A stretch of DNA of 64,000 nt from Sclerotinia nivalis (lineage: Eukaryota > Ascomycota > Leotiomycetes > Helotiales > Sclerotiniaceae). Position numbers and translations under genes: made by a program. Every line of letters begins with the position of its first letter. The stretch's first letter is position 1. This document shows positions 1-11,719 of this stretch, piece after piece. Under the pieces are notes generated by a model. It did not search any database, had not been told where the DNA came from, and saw only the letters and a list, made by a program, of their open reading frames with translations. The stretch covers positions 2,726,001 to 2,790,000 of the forward strand of contig JAPEIS010000005.1 in the NCBI GenBank assembly GCA_029531795.1, read 5' to 3'.

Positions 1-485
1 TCCCTATAATGAACCGTACTCTTATGCAACACAAGAGCATTATTGGCGTCCTCCGCTAGAGCTCGTATCTTCATCAAGCGGGAAGCATCTTGCTGATAAG
101 TTTCAGCCCAGACCTGCTCCCGAATTTCATGTTTCTCCAATATTGTAAGTGGGTTTGTAGCTATTGTAGCTTCTTTAGTATTTGCTACGAAACTGTTCAG
201 TGCCTGTTCACTTTCGAGACAAGCAGCTTTTGCTTGAGACATTTCCAATTCCCAAGCCACTCTTATCCTGCCAATAAGAAGCTTGACGAATAGGGCAATG
301 AAGATGATGAAGGCCCAGACTGGAAAGGAGATATGATGTCGGTCGGTAGTACAGGCATCCTTTGGACCACCTTCAGGATTGGATATCCAGGCAGTGATCG
401 TAGGTGGGGAGGCGAAAGGAGTCATGGATGGTGATACAATAGTGTTTAAAGCCGTGGTTTGGGAGGGAAGCATCGGGAGATTCAT
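1..485 (-). CDS. Partial single-pass membrane protein, 3' end beyond the left edge
   Basis: The reverse strand is open from an ATG at 483-485 to the window edge, giving about 161 codons without a stop. The first 50 residues are rich in Ser, Thr and Pro. A hydrophobic stretch around residues 54-72 (FPVWAFIIFIALFVKLL) looks like one transmembrane helix, followed by basic residues (GRIRVAW). After it comes a long polar, Ala/Glu-rich helix likely to form a coiled coil. The topology resembles a small membrane-anchored coiled-coil protein. I do not recognise the family. The upstream sequence is AT-rich, as expected of a fungal promoter. The start is the first ATG in this frame, and further exons would lie outside the window. 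Confidence 0.6.
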   Translation of the reverse strand, partial: MNLPMLPSQTTALNTIVSPSMTPFASPPTITAWISNPEGGPKDACTTDRHHISFPVWAFIIFIALFVKLLIGRIRVAWELEMSQAKAACLESEQALNSFVANTKEATIATNPLTILEKHEIREQVWAETYQQDASRLMKIRALAEDANNALVLHKSTVHYR

Positions 486-1099
486 GATGTAGTATATTTT
501 ATCGTATCGTAATATGTTAAAACAACGAATTGTTCGAGTTTTGTTAATGGAAAAAGGATTTATAATATGGATGGTTCGAGAGACAAATTCGAGGAAAATA
601 CAGTTTGTGGGATCACTAACATGATATCCAGGTTTTGGATGACTATTCTTTAAACTAATTCTAGCTTTGAGCTTAAATTCGATGGCCGCCTCGGTCGCCC
701 CTTCGGCAACCCGCACCCCGAGCCCCAACATTTGAATATCTTCGAACAAAAACTGCAAAATCAATTCACAAAATAAAAGCCCTGATCTTGAGAGAGACGC
801 CAAAAGGGTTCTGGTTGTAAGTGTGGAGAGGGCTAATTTGCTATTATCTGTACGCCATTGAAGCCCATACTGTCTGAAAAGGTAGACTGTCAATATTAGT
901 AATTGGCCATGCTATACATAAGACAAAAAGAAAGTTTTCAGAGAGCCTACCTCGGATATCATGATAGTGTCAAAAAAACCCCTTCTCGGTTCACTGCTGT
1001 GGCTTTTGAAGACATGTTTGGGTGAAGGGAATACACGACGATGGCACCTTCCGAGGACAAAGAATCCCCGGCTATAGACTCAAAATAGCTTCATGAGAT
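486..1099. other. Intergenic, no gene seen
   Basis: About 600 bp between the edge gene and the polyketide synthase relic. Neither strand gives a coherent reading frame. The first 200 bp is AT-rich and probably carries the promoter of the reverse-strand edge gene. Confidence 0.5.
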
Positions 1100-1905
1100 T
1101 TAATTAGCGAAGCATTTCAGAATATCTGACTTCCGATCATTTTCTGCAACATCCGCGAAATTGCTGAGAAGTTCTAGCACTCGCAGTCGCGGGTTTTGAC
1201 GGGCAGGAAGATCTAAAACACCAGCTAAAGCTTTTGTATCATGTTCCATACTTTGTAAATCGAAGTTTTGCTGTGAGAACTTTGTCAGTCTCATCGTATT
1301 TTGATCCAGGCCTACACCAATCATAGCATCCCCCTGTGGCATTTCTAAACGCTATAAGGCCCCTATAATAAGCGGTAGCAATGGCTACCCTAGCGATTAA
1401 GCGACCCGCGGCAAAAGCAGCTGCGATTTCTCCGAAGAATGGCTAACGGTTGCTTCTGGCTTTAGTCCCCAGCTTCTGAGCAATATCATCAGCGCAATCT
1501 GCAAAGCGGTACAGACAACCTGAGAGTATAAAGCTTTGTGAATTCTGCTAGTCTCGAAAGGGCGTTCGACCTCTTCCCAAATTGTCCAGTTGAGTTCTTT
1601 TGGAAGCGTCTTCAAACGATAATCGAGATCTTCAATGGTCTTCTTGTAAACAGAAAACTCATCAAGAAGGTCTCTCCCATTTTGTGCTCACTGTGCGCCC
1701 TGCCTTTTGAAAATGAAAGCCGGAGGTAGCGGAAAGTTTGACTCGTCGGCCTTATCATCCAAAGTCCGAACCTTGGCAGCTTTTAAGTCTTTCCTGGCTA
1801 AGCAGCCGGAACGAGTAAGGAGAAATCCGCCACGGGGAAGCTTTGAACGTCAGTATGCGAGAGTGTAGGCAAGATTATGTAAAGTGATGTTGCTCAAGTC
1901 TATTT
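1100..1905 (-). pseudogene. Decayed polyketide synthase fragment (acyltransferase region, possible methyltransferase start)
   Basis: Read on the reverse strand, the pieces line up with a fungal reducing polyketide synthase. They begin with a KS-AT linker-like segment (HNLAYTLA). The acyltransferase entry motif QGAQ follows, where the usual Trp codon is TGA at 1688-1690. Next come LLDEF, the segment around ETSRIHKA, TALQIAL, LLRSWG and the nucleophile-elbow region (HSS), after which the frame shifts. In the next frame EIAAAFAAGR and AYYRG follow, then a third frame gives a MIGVGL-like motif. The last open stretch (1100-1342) contains NPRLRVLE, like the start of a polyketide synthase methyltransferase domain. 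That would imply an internal deletion between acyltransferase and methyltransferase. Stops and frameshifts are too many for introns to explain. The acyltransferase call is firm; the methyltransferase part is inference. Confidence 0.8.
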
Positions 1906-3584
1906 CCGCAAGCCGATGCTCTTCCTCACAAAGATTCCCAGCTATTGGCAGAGGCTGGAAGGAGATAAGTTGACTTGGTCGAGAATGAATCAGGGATCGT
2001 ATTACTTGGCAAGTGAAGCTCTGGATTCACACCTGCTCCTCGTAGAGCTACACTAGGCCATAATTTTGGCGCTGTCATAATATTAACATTGTACGGCTTC
2101 TTCAAGCAATAATGCTGGATTGATATTGTGGACGTTAATACCCGAGGTTGGTCTTAATGGAGTCTACTAGTGGAAGCCTTCCGGTTCGATGCTTGAACAC
2201 ACGTGGTATTGCATCAATCCCACTAAGTCTCCATCGAGGTTCCAGTCTCATAGTCTATTATGACATTAGTCTATGGAGATTGTCATCTTTTCTAGGATGG
2301 ATATGGGAAGTGAAGAATGGGCCACCATTCAGCTATCATAAGATCAAGCTACTTCCCTCAACATAGATCGTATCGCTCAAGGACAATCCTGCCATTTCAT
2401 ACGCCTTACAGAATGCTGCCTCCTGACCCCTAACCCTGAGCAGAGCGATACCTTCGATTCATCCGTTACCAAGCAGAAAACCTCATTAGAAAATCCTTTT
2501 TGACTTTTTCCATTATACCTATTAAGCGGTGTACCCCTGACACTGCTCAGATTGGATCACCGTCTCGTATAGTACCACTAAGCCACTTCATTCACGTACA
2601 GAGCGCCGACTGCCTCTCCTCCCGCATATTCGTCCGCATTTGCGTCGAAACTATGGGATGAACTGCGACATACAGCACTATAACTGCGTCCTCCAAACCC
2701 TAAATATAAATATGTCCCCGAACAAAAGATACACAACATCCAATGAATCACCCTAACCACATAACATCCACGGCGGATATAGCCTCCTGGCAACTTTGCG
2801 CCTGCGAACAACTTGCACATCTATCGACAAAGTATCCACGAACAAGTTCTGTAAAACAGTAAACTCATCGAATAAAGCATAAGCTATACTGTGCGCTTGC
2901 TCGGTATAAAATACTAACAATGATCCTAGCACGCGATGTAATTTGTTCCTCTTTATCGAAACAGAAGATAAGACCGCTGGGAAAAGAAAGAGAAAGAGAA
3001 TAGATCTGTAAATATAATATTCGGTTGTATGTTGTGTTTGCAATGGCTGATGATCAAATAGGTGGTGAGGCTTATGCTTACGTACACATGTATGCAAACG
3101 TGAAGTAGGTCTTCCTCAATTACCGTCAAGTCAATCCACCAAAGCAAGCTAGCACGACATGCACAAGCATTTAACACATCAAATGAAACCAAAAATAAAA
3201 CGCAACTAAGAAACATTTTATTACTTCTAAGCACTTTATGTTATTTCATGTTGTGTTATCATACAAACCCCTGAAAGAGCCAAAGAGAGAGAAAAAAAAA
3301 AAAAAAAAAAACAGAAAACAAAAACAAATGTACCCATGCCATCCCAACCATCACGTTCATATCCCGTATCAACAACGCCCTATTAAGCAAAAATGAAAAC
3401 CCTTTAGCGCGAGACCCCAACGCTGTTTGATCCATGTGCCCTGTTTGCTGAGACGAGATAGCTAATCAGAGCTACCTAGACGAACTTTGGAAAACACCTG
3501 CATGCACATGAATATTCTCGGAAAAGAACGAGTCCGTATCCTAAGAACCCTTTCCTGAATTGTACTGGATGAGAAGAAAGAAAA
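1906..3584. other. Gene-poor stretch with an A20 tract
   Basis: The part nearest the polyketide synthase relic (about 1906-2150) may hold more of it: on the reverse strand there is a NPALLLEEA-like piece reminiscent of the end of a ketosynthase domain, with stops around it. From about 2500 to 3584 I see no gene, only AT-rich DNA with a run of 20 A at 3292-3311. The last few hundred bases are probably the 3' UTR and terminator of the AT-hook gene. Confidence 0.4.
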
Positions 3585-4974
3585 TCAAGCCTTGACCTTC
3601 TTGGGACGGCCACGACCAGCAGAGGCTGGTGTACCAGCGTCATCAGATGCCTTTCTCTTCTTGCTAGCAGGGGTGGCGGATGCTGGAGTAGCGCTAGCAT
3701 CCTTGGCAGGTCTTCCTCTCTTGCCTGAGCTTGGAGTAGCAACATTAGTACCTCCTGCAGGAGCGGCTTTTGCTGGTCTTCCTCTTTTTCCTGGAGTCTT
3801 CTTCTCAACGTCAGCAGCTGGAGCCTTTGCCTTTGGAGACTTTGGAACCTTAGCGGCTTTCGGTTCCTTGGGAGCTTTGGGAACTCTAGGCGTAGGTTTG
3901 GGCTTGACGATACCGCTGGAAGGTCGACCACGTCCACGTCCGGATGGAGTCTTGACTTTTTTCTCACTATCAGGCTTGGGTGGACGACCTCGACCACGGC
4001 CACTTGGAGCAGGCTTCTCCTTTGGTACGAGAACTGGTTCAGACTCCTTGATGATGACGAAAGCAACCTTCTCGATTTGAAGGGGGTTGACGCGAAGACG
4101 AGCGGCCAAGGTATTTGCAGCAGCGTGAACTTTCTCGAACTCGGCAACATTGTATTTTGGAGTTGGTTTGTGTTCGCCATCATTGACGAGCCATTTGAAG
4201 ACTTCATCACTGAAGAATGTCACATGATCTGGATCACGAACCGAAAGGATGAGAGAGGCAGTAGCAGGTCCAATTCCCATCAATGGATCCTTGAGCTTGT
4301 TGATGACAGTGCCAATATCTGCGGGATTGGTCTTGTAGTAGTCGAAAGCATCCTTAGTAGCAACCTCAACCGCCTCATCTGTGTTCTTGCCAACCTTCTT
4401 TAAGAAACCTGGACGGTATGCACCATGTCGACTAAATAGAAATTAGTATCGAAATAAATACAAAAGATATCGAATGGAATATTTAGACACAGGCAAACAA
4501 CAAAAATAAGATGAATATTTTTTTGGGCAATTTTTTAGTGATGGAATAGAAAGGTGAAAGACTCCGAAAAGCCGATCTTCAGACCTCAGAACACGGGCAT
4601 CTACTCCACCTACCGATTGCAAACAAAATATCGCGAAAAAAGAAACAATTGAAAACAATGCAAATAATATGAATAGAGCAAACTTGCACACTTACAGCTT
4701 CCAATCGACCAACTTCGTAATATCTTCAATAGTAAAAGTGTTTGATCCATCCTTAAATCTTGCTGGTGCTTCAACATATCTATATCTATCAAGCTCTTGA
4801 AGCGGCGTAACACCTTCCTTTGCTATAAAGAATATAAAATCAACCACGTACTCTTTTGCAAATGCTCAAAGAAAGATTGAACTCACCATCCTTTGCATAC
4901 TTATCGAGTAAAGCAGGATATCTTGCCAAAGCTTGGTTGAACTCCGCAAGAGTAATATCATTTGGTGAAGACAT
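3585..4974 (-). CDS. AT-hook DNA-binding protein with a conserved N-terminal globular domain
   Basis: There are three exons: 4887-4974, 4696-4822 and 3585-4431. They join in frame to 353 residues. Both introns have GT-AG ends, of 64 and 264 nt. The first ~200 residues form a globular part with a motif reading MGIGPATASLIL, which resembles a helix-hairpin-helix turn, followed by a segment around FFSDEVFKWL. The C-terminal ~150 residues are Lys, Pro and Ala rich and carry repeated RGRP/GRGRGRP AT-hook cores, which bind the minor groove of AT-rich DNA. A nuclear chromatin-associated role is therefore likely. The N-terminal domain suggests a link to DNA repair or a glycosylase-like fold, but I cannot name its function. 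An in-frame ATG at 5076 would add 34 residues. I chose the ATG at 4974 because the extension is low in conserved character. Confidence 0.85.
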
Positions 4975-5577
4975 ATTGATTCTATAAGCTTTCTCTCCCT
5001 CAAAACGATCTGAATCTGTCGATTTTTTTGGACTTCCGAATAGAGGATTGAGAGAATTTGAAATGGTACGAAGCATTCAAGAATGATTTTGATATTTTAT
5101 TGATGAATTTGATGAAAGTTTTTATTTTGGAAAATAAATAAAAGTAAAATAAAGAAGAGAAGAGGGGGATGCGCGACGCGACGTGAATTTATGCTATGAG
5201 GGAAATGTTGCTACCGTTTTAGGATTAGTTAGTGATTAGAATTGTTACTCAAATCAAGCTAATTTGTATAACTAAGCGAACTAAATTAAAAATATTTATT
5301 TTGATAAGCGCAAAATAAAAAATATGAAACCAAAATAAAATAAAATCTATTGTAAGCAAAAAGCCAAAAGTAAAAACCAAAAGTTATTTGATTGGTACAC
5401 GCGTAAGTTCCAGAACTTCTTCATTTCTGCACCCTCTCTTCTTCTTCTTCTTCTTCTGCCATCCGTCTAGGTAATCAATCATCTTGAAAAAAATCTCAGA
5501 AATCTTCAATCTTCAATCTTCAATCCTCTACACAATAATTTAATAACTTCTTAATTCAAATAAAAACATCTTTCAAA
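4975..5577. promoter_or_regulatory. Divergent promoter region between the AT-hook and zinc-binding protein genes
   Basis: About 600 bp lie between two divergent start codons. The DNA is AT-rich, with a CTT repeat at about 5435-5457 close to the forward gene, typical of pyrimidine-rich fungal leaders just upstream of the start. No TATA box can be assigned with confidence. Confidence 0.5.
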
Positions 5578-6234
5578 ATGGGAGGAGGTAACGTAAGTTT
5601 GATCTCGAGTCTTTACCATATTTTATCTCTCCAATTTCTTTTACGTGGTCAATCAATCAAGGAGAAGGAGAGATTCTCCACCTTGGGGGCCTCTCAACCC
5701 AGTTTTTCGACCACGAACTATGATCGTCGCATTTAAATAATGTAGGCCTGACCTTCCCACAGGGCGCCAAAGCAGCTTCCAAGCGTGCACGCAATCAAAA
5801 GGATGCTGAGAAGGGTGTCGCAAAGTCGCAACTGAAGGTCAACGAGTCAGCGAAGGATATTCAGTGTGATGTTTGCAAAACCACTTTCTTAAAAACGACC
5901 AGACTTCCTGCGTGAGTGATTCTTTTCTTTTGCGATATATATATTTACGATTTGGCATAATTGCCAATTCGAAAAGAGGATGCGCATATTCTGGGAATTG
6001 TGCGGAGGGCGGGGAAATCCCCAAGGAAAGAAGAAAAGAAGGAAGGAATTTTGAGAGACCCGCAATCATTATCTCCTTGAAAGAATTCAAGCCAAATCCA
6101 AATCAGATCGAAACTAATATTGATATCCCAACACCAGTCTCACCGAACACGCCATGAATAAGCACTCAAAGGGACCGGAGCTCTGCTTCCCCTCGTTTGT
6201 GGCCCAACAAGCTGCAGCGCCTGCCAAGAAATAG
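5578..6234 (+). CDS. Small zinc-binding protein, At2g23090/4F5-like
   Basis: Three exons (5578-5592, 5763-5911, 6138-6234) join to an 86-residue protein. It starts MGGGNGAKAASKRARNQKD, the basic N-terminus typical of the 4F5/SERF-like and At2g23090-like small proteins. A zinc site of the form C-x2-C follows (IQCDVCKTTF), completed by His residues in LTEHAMNKHSK, and it ends in an Ala/Lys tail. Family members are small, abundant and conserved in eukaryotes, but their molecular role is poorly known. The first coding exon is only 15 nt. Introns of 170 and 226 nt have canonical GTAAGT and GTGAGT donors. The family's usual length of 75-90 residues supports the model. Confidence 0.93.
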
Positions 6235-6615
6235 ATTCTCGAGACTTCTTTGTGCGACGCACCTTACGATTTCGTACAACGCAAATGACGAAGACACGAT
6301 ATTTACGGCTAGACAGATGTGGTAGATGAGATTTTTGGGTTTTGATGATCGGAGAATTTCAATTTGCGAAAGACGAGCGAGCGATTGGCGCATGGGAGGG
6401 GAGAGAAATAACGGCGTTTTAAACACAAGCTAGCAGACTAGCTACTTGAGTCAGAAGAATCTGCTTCTTATCTACAAATGTGTCTTACTTTGTGATGGGT
6501 AAGGATCGGGACTATCCTGGGAGTCCGGACCGTAGTCGAATAGTGAGAAGGGTTCCTGATTCCTGATTTCATTTGGAACATTAAAGCCATTTGAAAAAAT
6601 GAATCTCTCTCTACC
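6235..6615. other. Convergent 3' intergenic region
   Basis: About 380 bp between two converging genes. I see no coding sequence. It must hold both 3' UTRs. Confidence 0.5.
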
Positions 6616-7860
6616 TTATGTTTCGGCGGGTGGAGTAACTGGCAGATTCTTTTGTCTGCGTTCCTCCTCCTGCTCTGCTCTTATATCTGCAAGTATCTTG
6701 GGATACCATTTCTCTCCCACATCCACATGGCTTTTAATCCTATTTCTCAATGTCGCCTCCCCTAGCGTCTCCGCCTTTCCGCCCCCTATAAAAGTAAACT
6801 CCACATCATCCAATCTACCCCCCACACTCTCCAAAACCCTTCGCCTCATTTCTCTTACCTCCTCCTTCACCTCCCCTATCCCCGCCCCATTCAACTCCTC
6901 AAACTTGGTACTCCCTCTCACCCCCTGGAAAAACGGCACACTATACCTCGGACCCCCTCCATACTCCGGACTCAGTACCCTGTGCGTAGTACTCATACAA
7001 ACACCCTTCGTCAGCGCCTCCATGCCCTGTCCAATAGCCACCACCACCGTCCCTTTAATCGGAGGACAATCAATCCATTGCCCTCTCAAATTCTGCACCT
7101 GTAACCCCTTCTTATCACCCACCTGCAACAAATACGACGTCAACATCGCATCCTTATGCGGACCTACGCCCTGACCCTCTTGTCCAGATAAAAGACCCAA
7201 TTCCTTCAAATCCGGATATTTAACCACTTTTAATTTATGCTGTTGATCTTCGTCGAAATAACGCTCGAATGCATTAGAGGGTAATCCAATAGCTTCTGCG
7301 ATTAATGATGTGAAGAATAGAGATACATCGCCCATTTGTTTAATATAGGTTTCGAAAACAGGACGGAAATTAGGGAGATGCGTGGGAGAGGGCCAGAGAT
7401 TCGGTGCGAGTAGGTTGTAGTAGAGGGGATCGGTGGGAGTGGGGATGGGGTGAGGGGTCGAGAGATCGATTTGTTCGCGCTGATCGATTGCGTGAGCGGT
7501 GATTTCGGCGGAGAGGGGTGAGTAGCCTAGGAATGAGGGGGCGTTGACCATTTGGATTTTGGTTCTGGGGGAAGTTAGGTGAGGTTAGCTTGGGCAGTTC
7601 GTACATCATACAACTAAGTATCCTGGTGAGATGAAATGAATAGAAGAGAAAATAACATACTTTTCCTCCAAAGGAAGATCAAAGAATTTCACTCCCTCCT
7701 CTACTACATCATCTATTAATTCCTGAGCGATTCCAATGTTCTTCAGATATAAAAATCCTACTTCGAGTAATGCATGGCGTAACTGATTCAAAAACTCGGG
7801 TTTAGTTTCTGGGGCTCTGGCGAGTGAGAGGTCGAGAATTGGGATGTTGGTGAAGGACAT
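6616..7860 (-). CDS. 2-oxoglutarate/Fe(II)-dependent oxygenase, isopenicillin N synthase-like
   Basis: Two exons (7661-7860 and 6616-7564) with one 96-nt intron give 382 residues. The N-terminal half matches the DIOX_N region (IPILDLS, then VGFLYLKN, then LPLEEK). The C-terminal jelly roll holds the iron ligands as HKD near residues 203-205 and His near 261 (STTHRV). An Arg of the R-x-S type near residue 273 (PRYSVPFFQ) normally binds 2-oxoglutarate. All catalytic residues are present, so the enzyme should be active as an oxidase or hydroxylase. The substrate cannot be told from sequence. No other biosynthetic gene lies beside it, apart from the distant polyketide synthase relic, so a cluster role is not supported. 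The isolated ATG at 7858-7860 is the natural start. Confidence 0.92.
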
Positions 7861-8346
7861 TATGGAGAGGTAGGTAGGTGGGTAGGTAGGTATTTATTTG
7901 TATAGGAAGTGGTGTTGGAAATTATATTATAGAGAAGAAAGCTTTTGGCATGGGAATTAGATAGACATAGGGATAGTATCGTAGATAGTGTCACGAATTT
8001 ATTGGTAACATGGTGTAATGTAAATACTTCAACAGTGTTGAGTGACAATCCATGAATGGGATGTGGGGTGCGGGGTGATTCCGTGATATGGCGCGATCTG
8101 ATAAAACGGCTTCCAATGATAAGATATGCATGATATGTACGAGTAACAGCTGAAGAGTCTCACAAAGAAAATGAATTACATTGGTAATATTAACAATCCA
8201 TTCCAAGTCAAGAAAAACTTGCTAAAGTCTGCAAGGTATAAGTACTTTTATGCTCTGTACAGCCATATACAAAGCTCCCTAACGCTCCAAGGTTTATAAA
8301 CCGCCCTCGCTATGCCAACTTAAAGTATGGAAACCATTAAAACTCA
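7861..8346. other. Intergenic, upstream of the oxygenase gene
   Basis: About 490 bp. It contains a GGTA-type microsatellite just upstream of the oxygenase start (about 7866-7890) and the 3' region of the Utp17 gene. No gene is seen. Confidence 0.5.
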
Positions 8347-11300
8347 TTATACCATCTTTTCCAAAGGTTTACTAGAAAACAATCCTGCCACTTGATAGAA
8401 CATCTCCTCCAAGGGTGGCAATGCAAACGCCGGCCCAATATCAAATACACCTGAAAGCTCTTGTTGCGTCACAACAGGTGTATCATCGTCATCCTCCATG
8501 ACTGCAGGAGATAAAGGTTCAGCTTCTTCCGGCTCATCTTCAACGTCTTCAATCATCTGGAGGAGATCACCAGTTGGTTCATCTGTGATTGTATCCAATT
8601 GAAGATCAGAAGTTGGTTGAGCCAATGCAGTTATTGGTTGCGTGCCCTTCTTCATCACATTTCGTATTTCAGCAGCTCCATCGAGGACCAGGAATCCTTC
8701 CGAGTCCTCGGTGGGTATAATAGCCGAAACTGCAGTCTCGAAACACTCGGTCAACAGTGGCGTTTGACTATCCTGGCCAAAGACTGCAAACCCAGAATAC
8801 GTTGGAGGGAAGGCTTGCTCTCTGAGCTCTTCTGCGGAAGGAGGAGTGAGTCTCATTGGTATAGCGACCGCAAATGTGCGACTGTTTCGATTGATTGCCA
8901 AATGCATCATTTCAATCTTCTGTATGATATGCATTCGTGTGATAGATTTGTATAGCTTCAAGCTATATCTTAGTTGGTCCGAAACCAAATCATGTACACG
9001 AATTGAATCGGACAAGGTTATAAGATCTCTACCCAAGATTTCCATAGCCACAATACTACCTTCAAATAAGCCGTGTTGTGAAGCTGTGATGGAGCCCTGT
9101 TCCGGATCGATCATATGAACTGTTCCATTTTTACCAAATGCTGCAGCTAGTATTGAGCCATCATCAGCGAACGCTACAGCGCCATTATATGGCGTACTAC
9201 GCAAGTAGTCATCGGTAAGTTCAGACTTCTCGAGTTGGATCTCATGCTGGCAGTGCCAGTTTTTGAGTGCATTGCCCTTCCCGTCCTTAACTGCAATGCC
9301 ATCTCTTTTTCGAGTTTTTGGAACCCATGTACGTACCACACTGTCTTCTCCTATTGAAGAGAATCTCAAAGAGCTAGGGTCTGTGGCGAGGCCTAGGATT
9401 TGGCCTGCTCCAGGTGCGGCATTACTTGCCGTGTGAGGAGTGTTAATTCGCGATACCAATTCCCATACCTGGCCTTCTTCTTTCCACTGCCAAAACTTCA
9501 AACAGATTTCGCGTCTTAGTTTGAGCTCGGCAAAAGGATTTGTGGCTTGATGCTGAATGAAATCGAGGTCGGCATGAGAAGGCGTCCACTCGTCGACGGT
9601 AGCTAGCCAAAGTCCATCGTGAGACTTTTGAATGTGGGTAATTCTGGGTTCCGAGATTGGAAGTGCATTGGGTGTCTCATTTAAAGTCGTGACATTCGTC
9701 CTTGCAAGAGCTTGCTTTGAGACATTATGCCCGGCACTGAGATCATAAGTTTGTAAGAACGAACAATTCCTGACGGGAGCTTCGTAAAACGGTACTTCTG
9801 GATTCTCTCCAACACCGAGCAACAAATGAGAGGGGTTCGAAGTACTAATAACGGCAGGTGTCCGCTGTACCACATGAAACTTGTAGAAATGGGATTTGGC
9901 TCTCTGCACTTCATCTGCTTGAGGTTCGGCGTACCGGATGACGCTAGATTGGATACCAGCGAAATTCGCCGTGGGTTCCAATTCGGCGGTTGATAACACC
10001 ATCGCCGAGTTGTCGGCAAGCTGGATACCATATGATGACCCAGAAGGAGACACGACCACATTAAGTATAGTCGACGTCATGTGAGGCAGGAATTGCTTCT
10101 TTCCGGTATCCAGTTGCCAAAGTACGAGCACTGTTTCGCTACCTCCAGATATAATGTAGTTTCCTGTTACCAGGTTAGTTCATGCAATGTTAGGTAGTAA
10201 ATCACAACAAATACACGTACCATCCAGGGACCACTTCACTGTCTCGACACTTTTTCGGTGCCAATGGAATCTTGCTGGTACAAGATTGACCATGGAAGCG
10301 TAATTTTTATTTTCTGATTGTATGAGATTGCCTAACAAGTCACGATGTATGAATATAAATCCTTTCGCATCGCCAACAACTACGTCGACCACTGGCGTCT
10401 TTTTCGATATATTCCTGTCATCAGTACTGGTTCTAGGATATACTCGTGCATCCAATGACATGATAGGAGCAGTCGAATCAAAGACACGGAATACATATTT
10501 AATCTTGTCAGTAGTATCAAAGTCCAAGTTTCGAACATAACCGAGTAAAATGCTTTTCCCAGAAGCTGCGAGGAGTACGGAGCCTCCATCGGCAGTTTTC
10601 AAGTAGTTGATCGGTGTTTTTGAAGTATATATGGTTCTTGCGACTGTTTGTATTGGCGAACCAGGCTGAGTCAATTCATTTGCAGTAATTCGCCAGCCTC
10701 CATCCTTCTTGGTCTCAGTAGTGAATACCACATCTCTTCGTCGTCCAGCGGATACCATAGAAGCAACAGTCATATGTATACATCCAGTTGACGAAATCTT
10801 CCAAGATTGATCATTGCCAGCTCCCGAAGTCCAGTCCAGGCGGTATATGGCGCCGTCAGACAGGGCTGCCCAAACAATGTTAGAATCAGTGGGTGAGAGT
10901 TCGTATGCAACTATATGGGCGAAAGGGTGTTTCGTATGGTCAAATTTGATCGTTCGGGTGAGTAGAGAATCAGAAGTTGAGTAGATGAGAAGGCTCATTC
11001 GGTTTGCTAAGATCAGATATCTTGATTCCAGTCAGCAATTGAGCTTGTCGCAAGGAGGGAATAATGTCATACTTCTCGTCCTCTGTAAACACAGGATTTG
11101 CATCAATCATACGGCCACCAACAGGTTCGGAGATTCTCCAACTTTGATCTTTCACTGGTTTCGGGGCCTGCGGAATTTTCTTTTCCCAGATTTCCTTCTT
11201 TGGCTTCAATCCTCGTTTTGCTTGCGAATCCACTGACTCGAATGGCACATCCTCGAAAAGATCCTCAAAATCAATAACCTCCGTTGATTCGAATTCGTCT

Positions 11301-11485
11301 TTGACATGCGCGCTATTGACCTGAGCCAATTCCTTTCCATTTCCCAGCGCTTCGAAAATATCAAATCCACCAGTGCTCTGAGCAAACTTCGTGGAAGGGT
11401 TCGCAGATTCTGAGGTAGGTTTGGATCGTTTTGGAATATCCGCTACCTCTGTCTGCGCTCTTTTGCGCTTCAATATTGAAGCCAT
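8347..11485 (-). CDS. utp17: U3 snoRNP / SSU processome WD40 protein Utp17 (Nan1, WDR75)
   Basis: Three exons (11073-11485, 10221-11020, 8347-10163) give 1009 residues. The first intron is 52 nt, runs from GTATGA to CAAG, and has a GCTGAC branch point. Splicing it restores the reading EDEKYLILANRMSLLIYST, typical of the first propeller blade of this family. The basic N-terminus is followed by WD40 blades over most of the protein (for example IISGGSETVLVLWQLDTGK and FSSIGEDSVVRTW). The C-terminal region is acidic and ends in a short conserved helix. Yeast Nan1/Utp17 is a UtpA (t-Utp) subunit linking rDNA transcription to 18S rRNA processing in the nucleolus. Length and layout fit. The gene lies head to head with rpb10. 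Confidence 0.9.
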
Positions 11486-11719
11486 GGCGTTGTCAAGAGT
11501 TTTTGAGAAGTTGAGGAGTTCACGGTTGAAATTGGCAAACGTGAGGCAGAAGCTCCGAACGTTTTTTATTTTTTATTTGATAGCCGAGGATCTACCGATG
11601 GTTGTACCAGCGATAAAGAAAAAAGTTCTCGGCATCAACTCACGCGAAGAAGTTCAACTCAAATCTAAGCAACCACAACATCGTCGCAGACCTCTACATA
11701 ATCGTCTACATACATCAAA
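11486..11719. promoter_or_regulatory. Shared 234-bp bidirectional promoter region of utp17 and rpb10
   Basis: Only 234 bp separate the divergent start codons, so both genes must be driven from it. It contains T-rich and A-rich tracts at about 11562-11580 and 11620-11626. I do not see a clear PAC or RRPE ribosome-biogenesis motif. Confidence 0.6.

Noticed and set aside
6599..7174. 191-codon forward frame opposite the oxygenase gene
   Set aside because: It is the antisense shadow of a conserved enzyme. Only the reverse strand shows catalytic motifs and a usable intron.
10965..11075. Apparent frame break between two parts of the Utp17 gene
   Set aside because: A 52-nt intron with GTATGA donor, GCTGAC branch point and CAAG acceptor joins the frames and restores the conserved blade motif.
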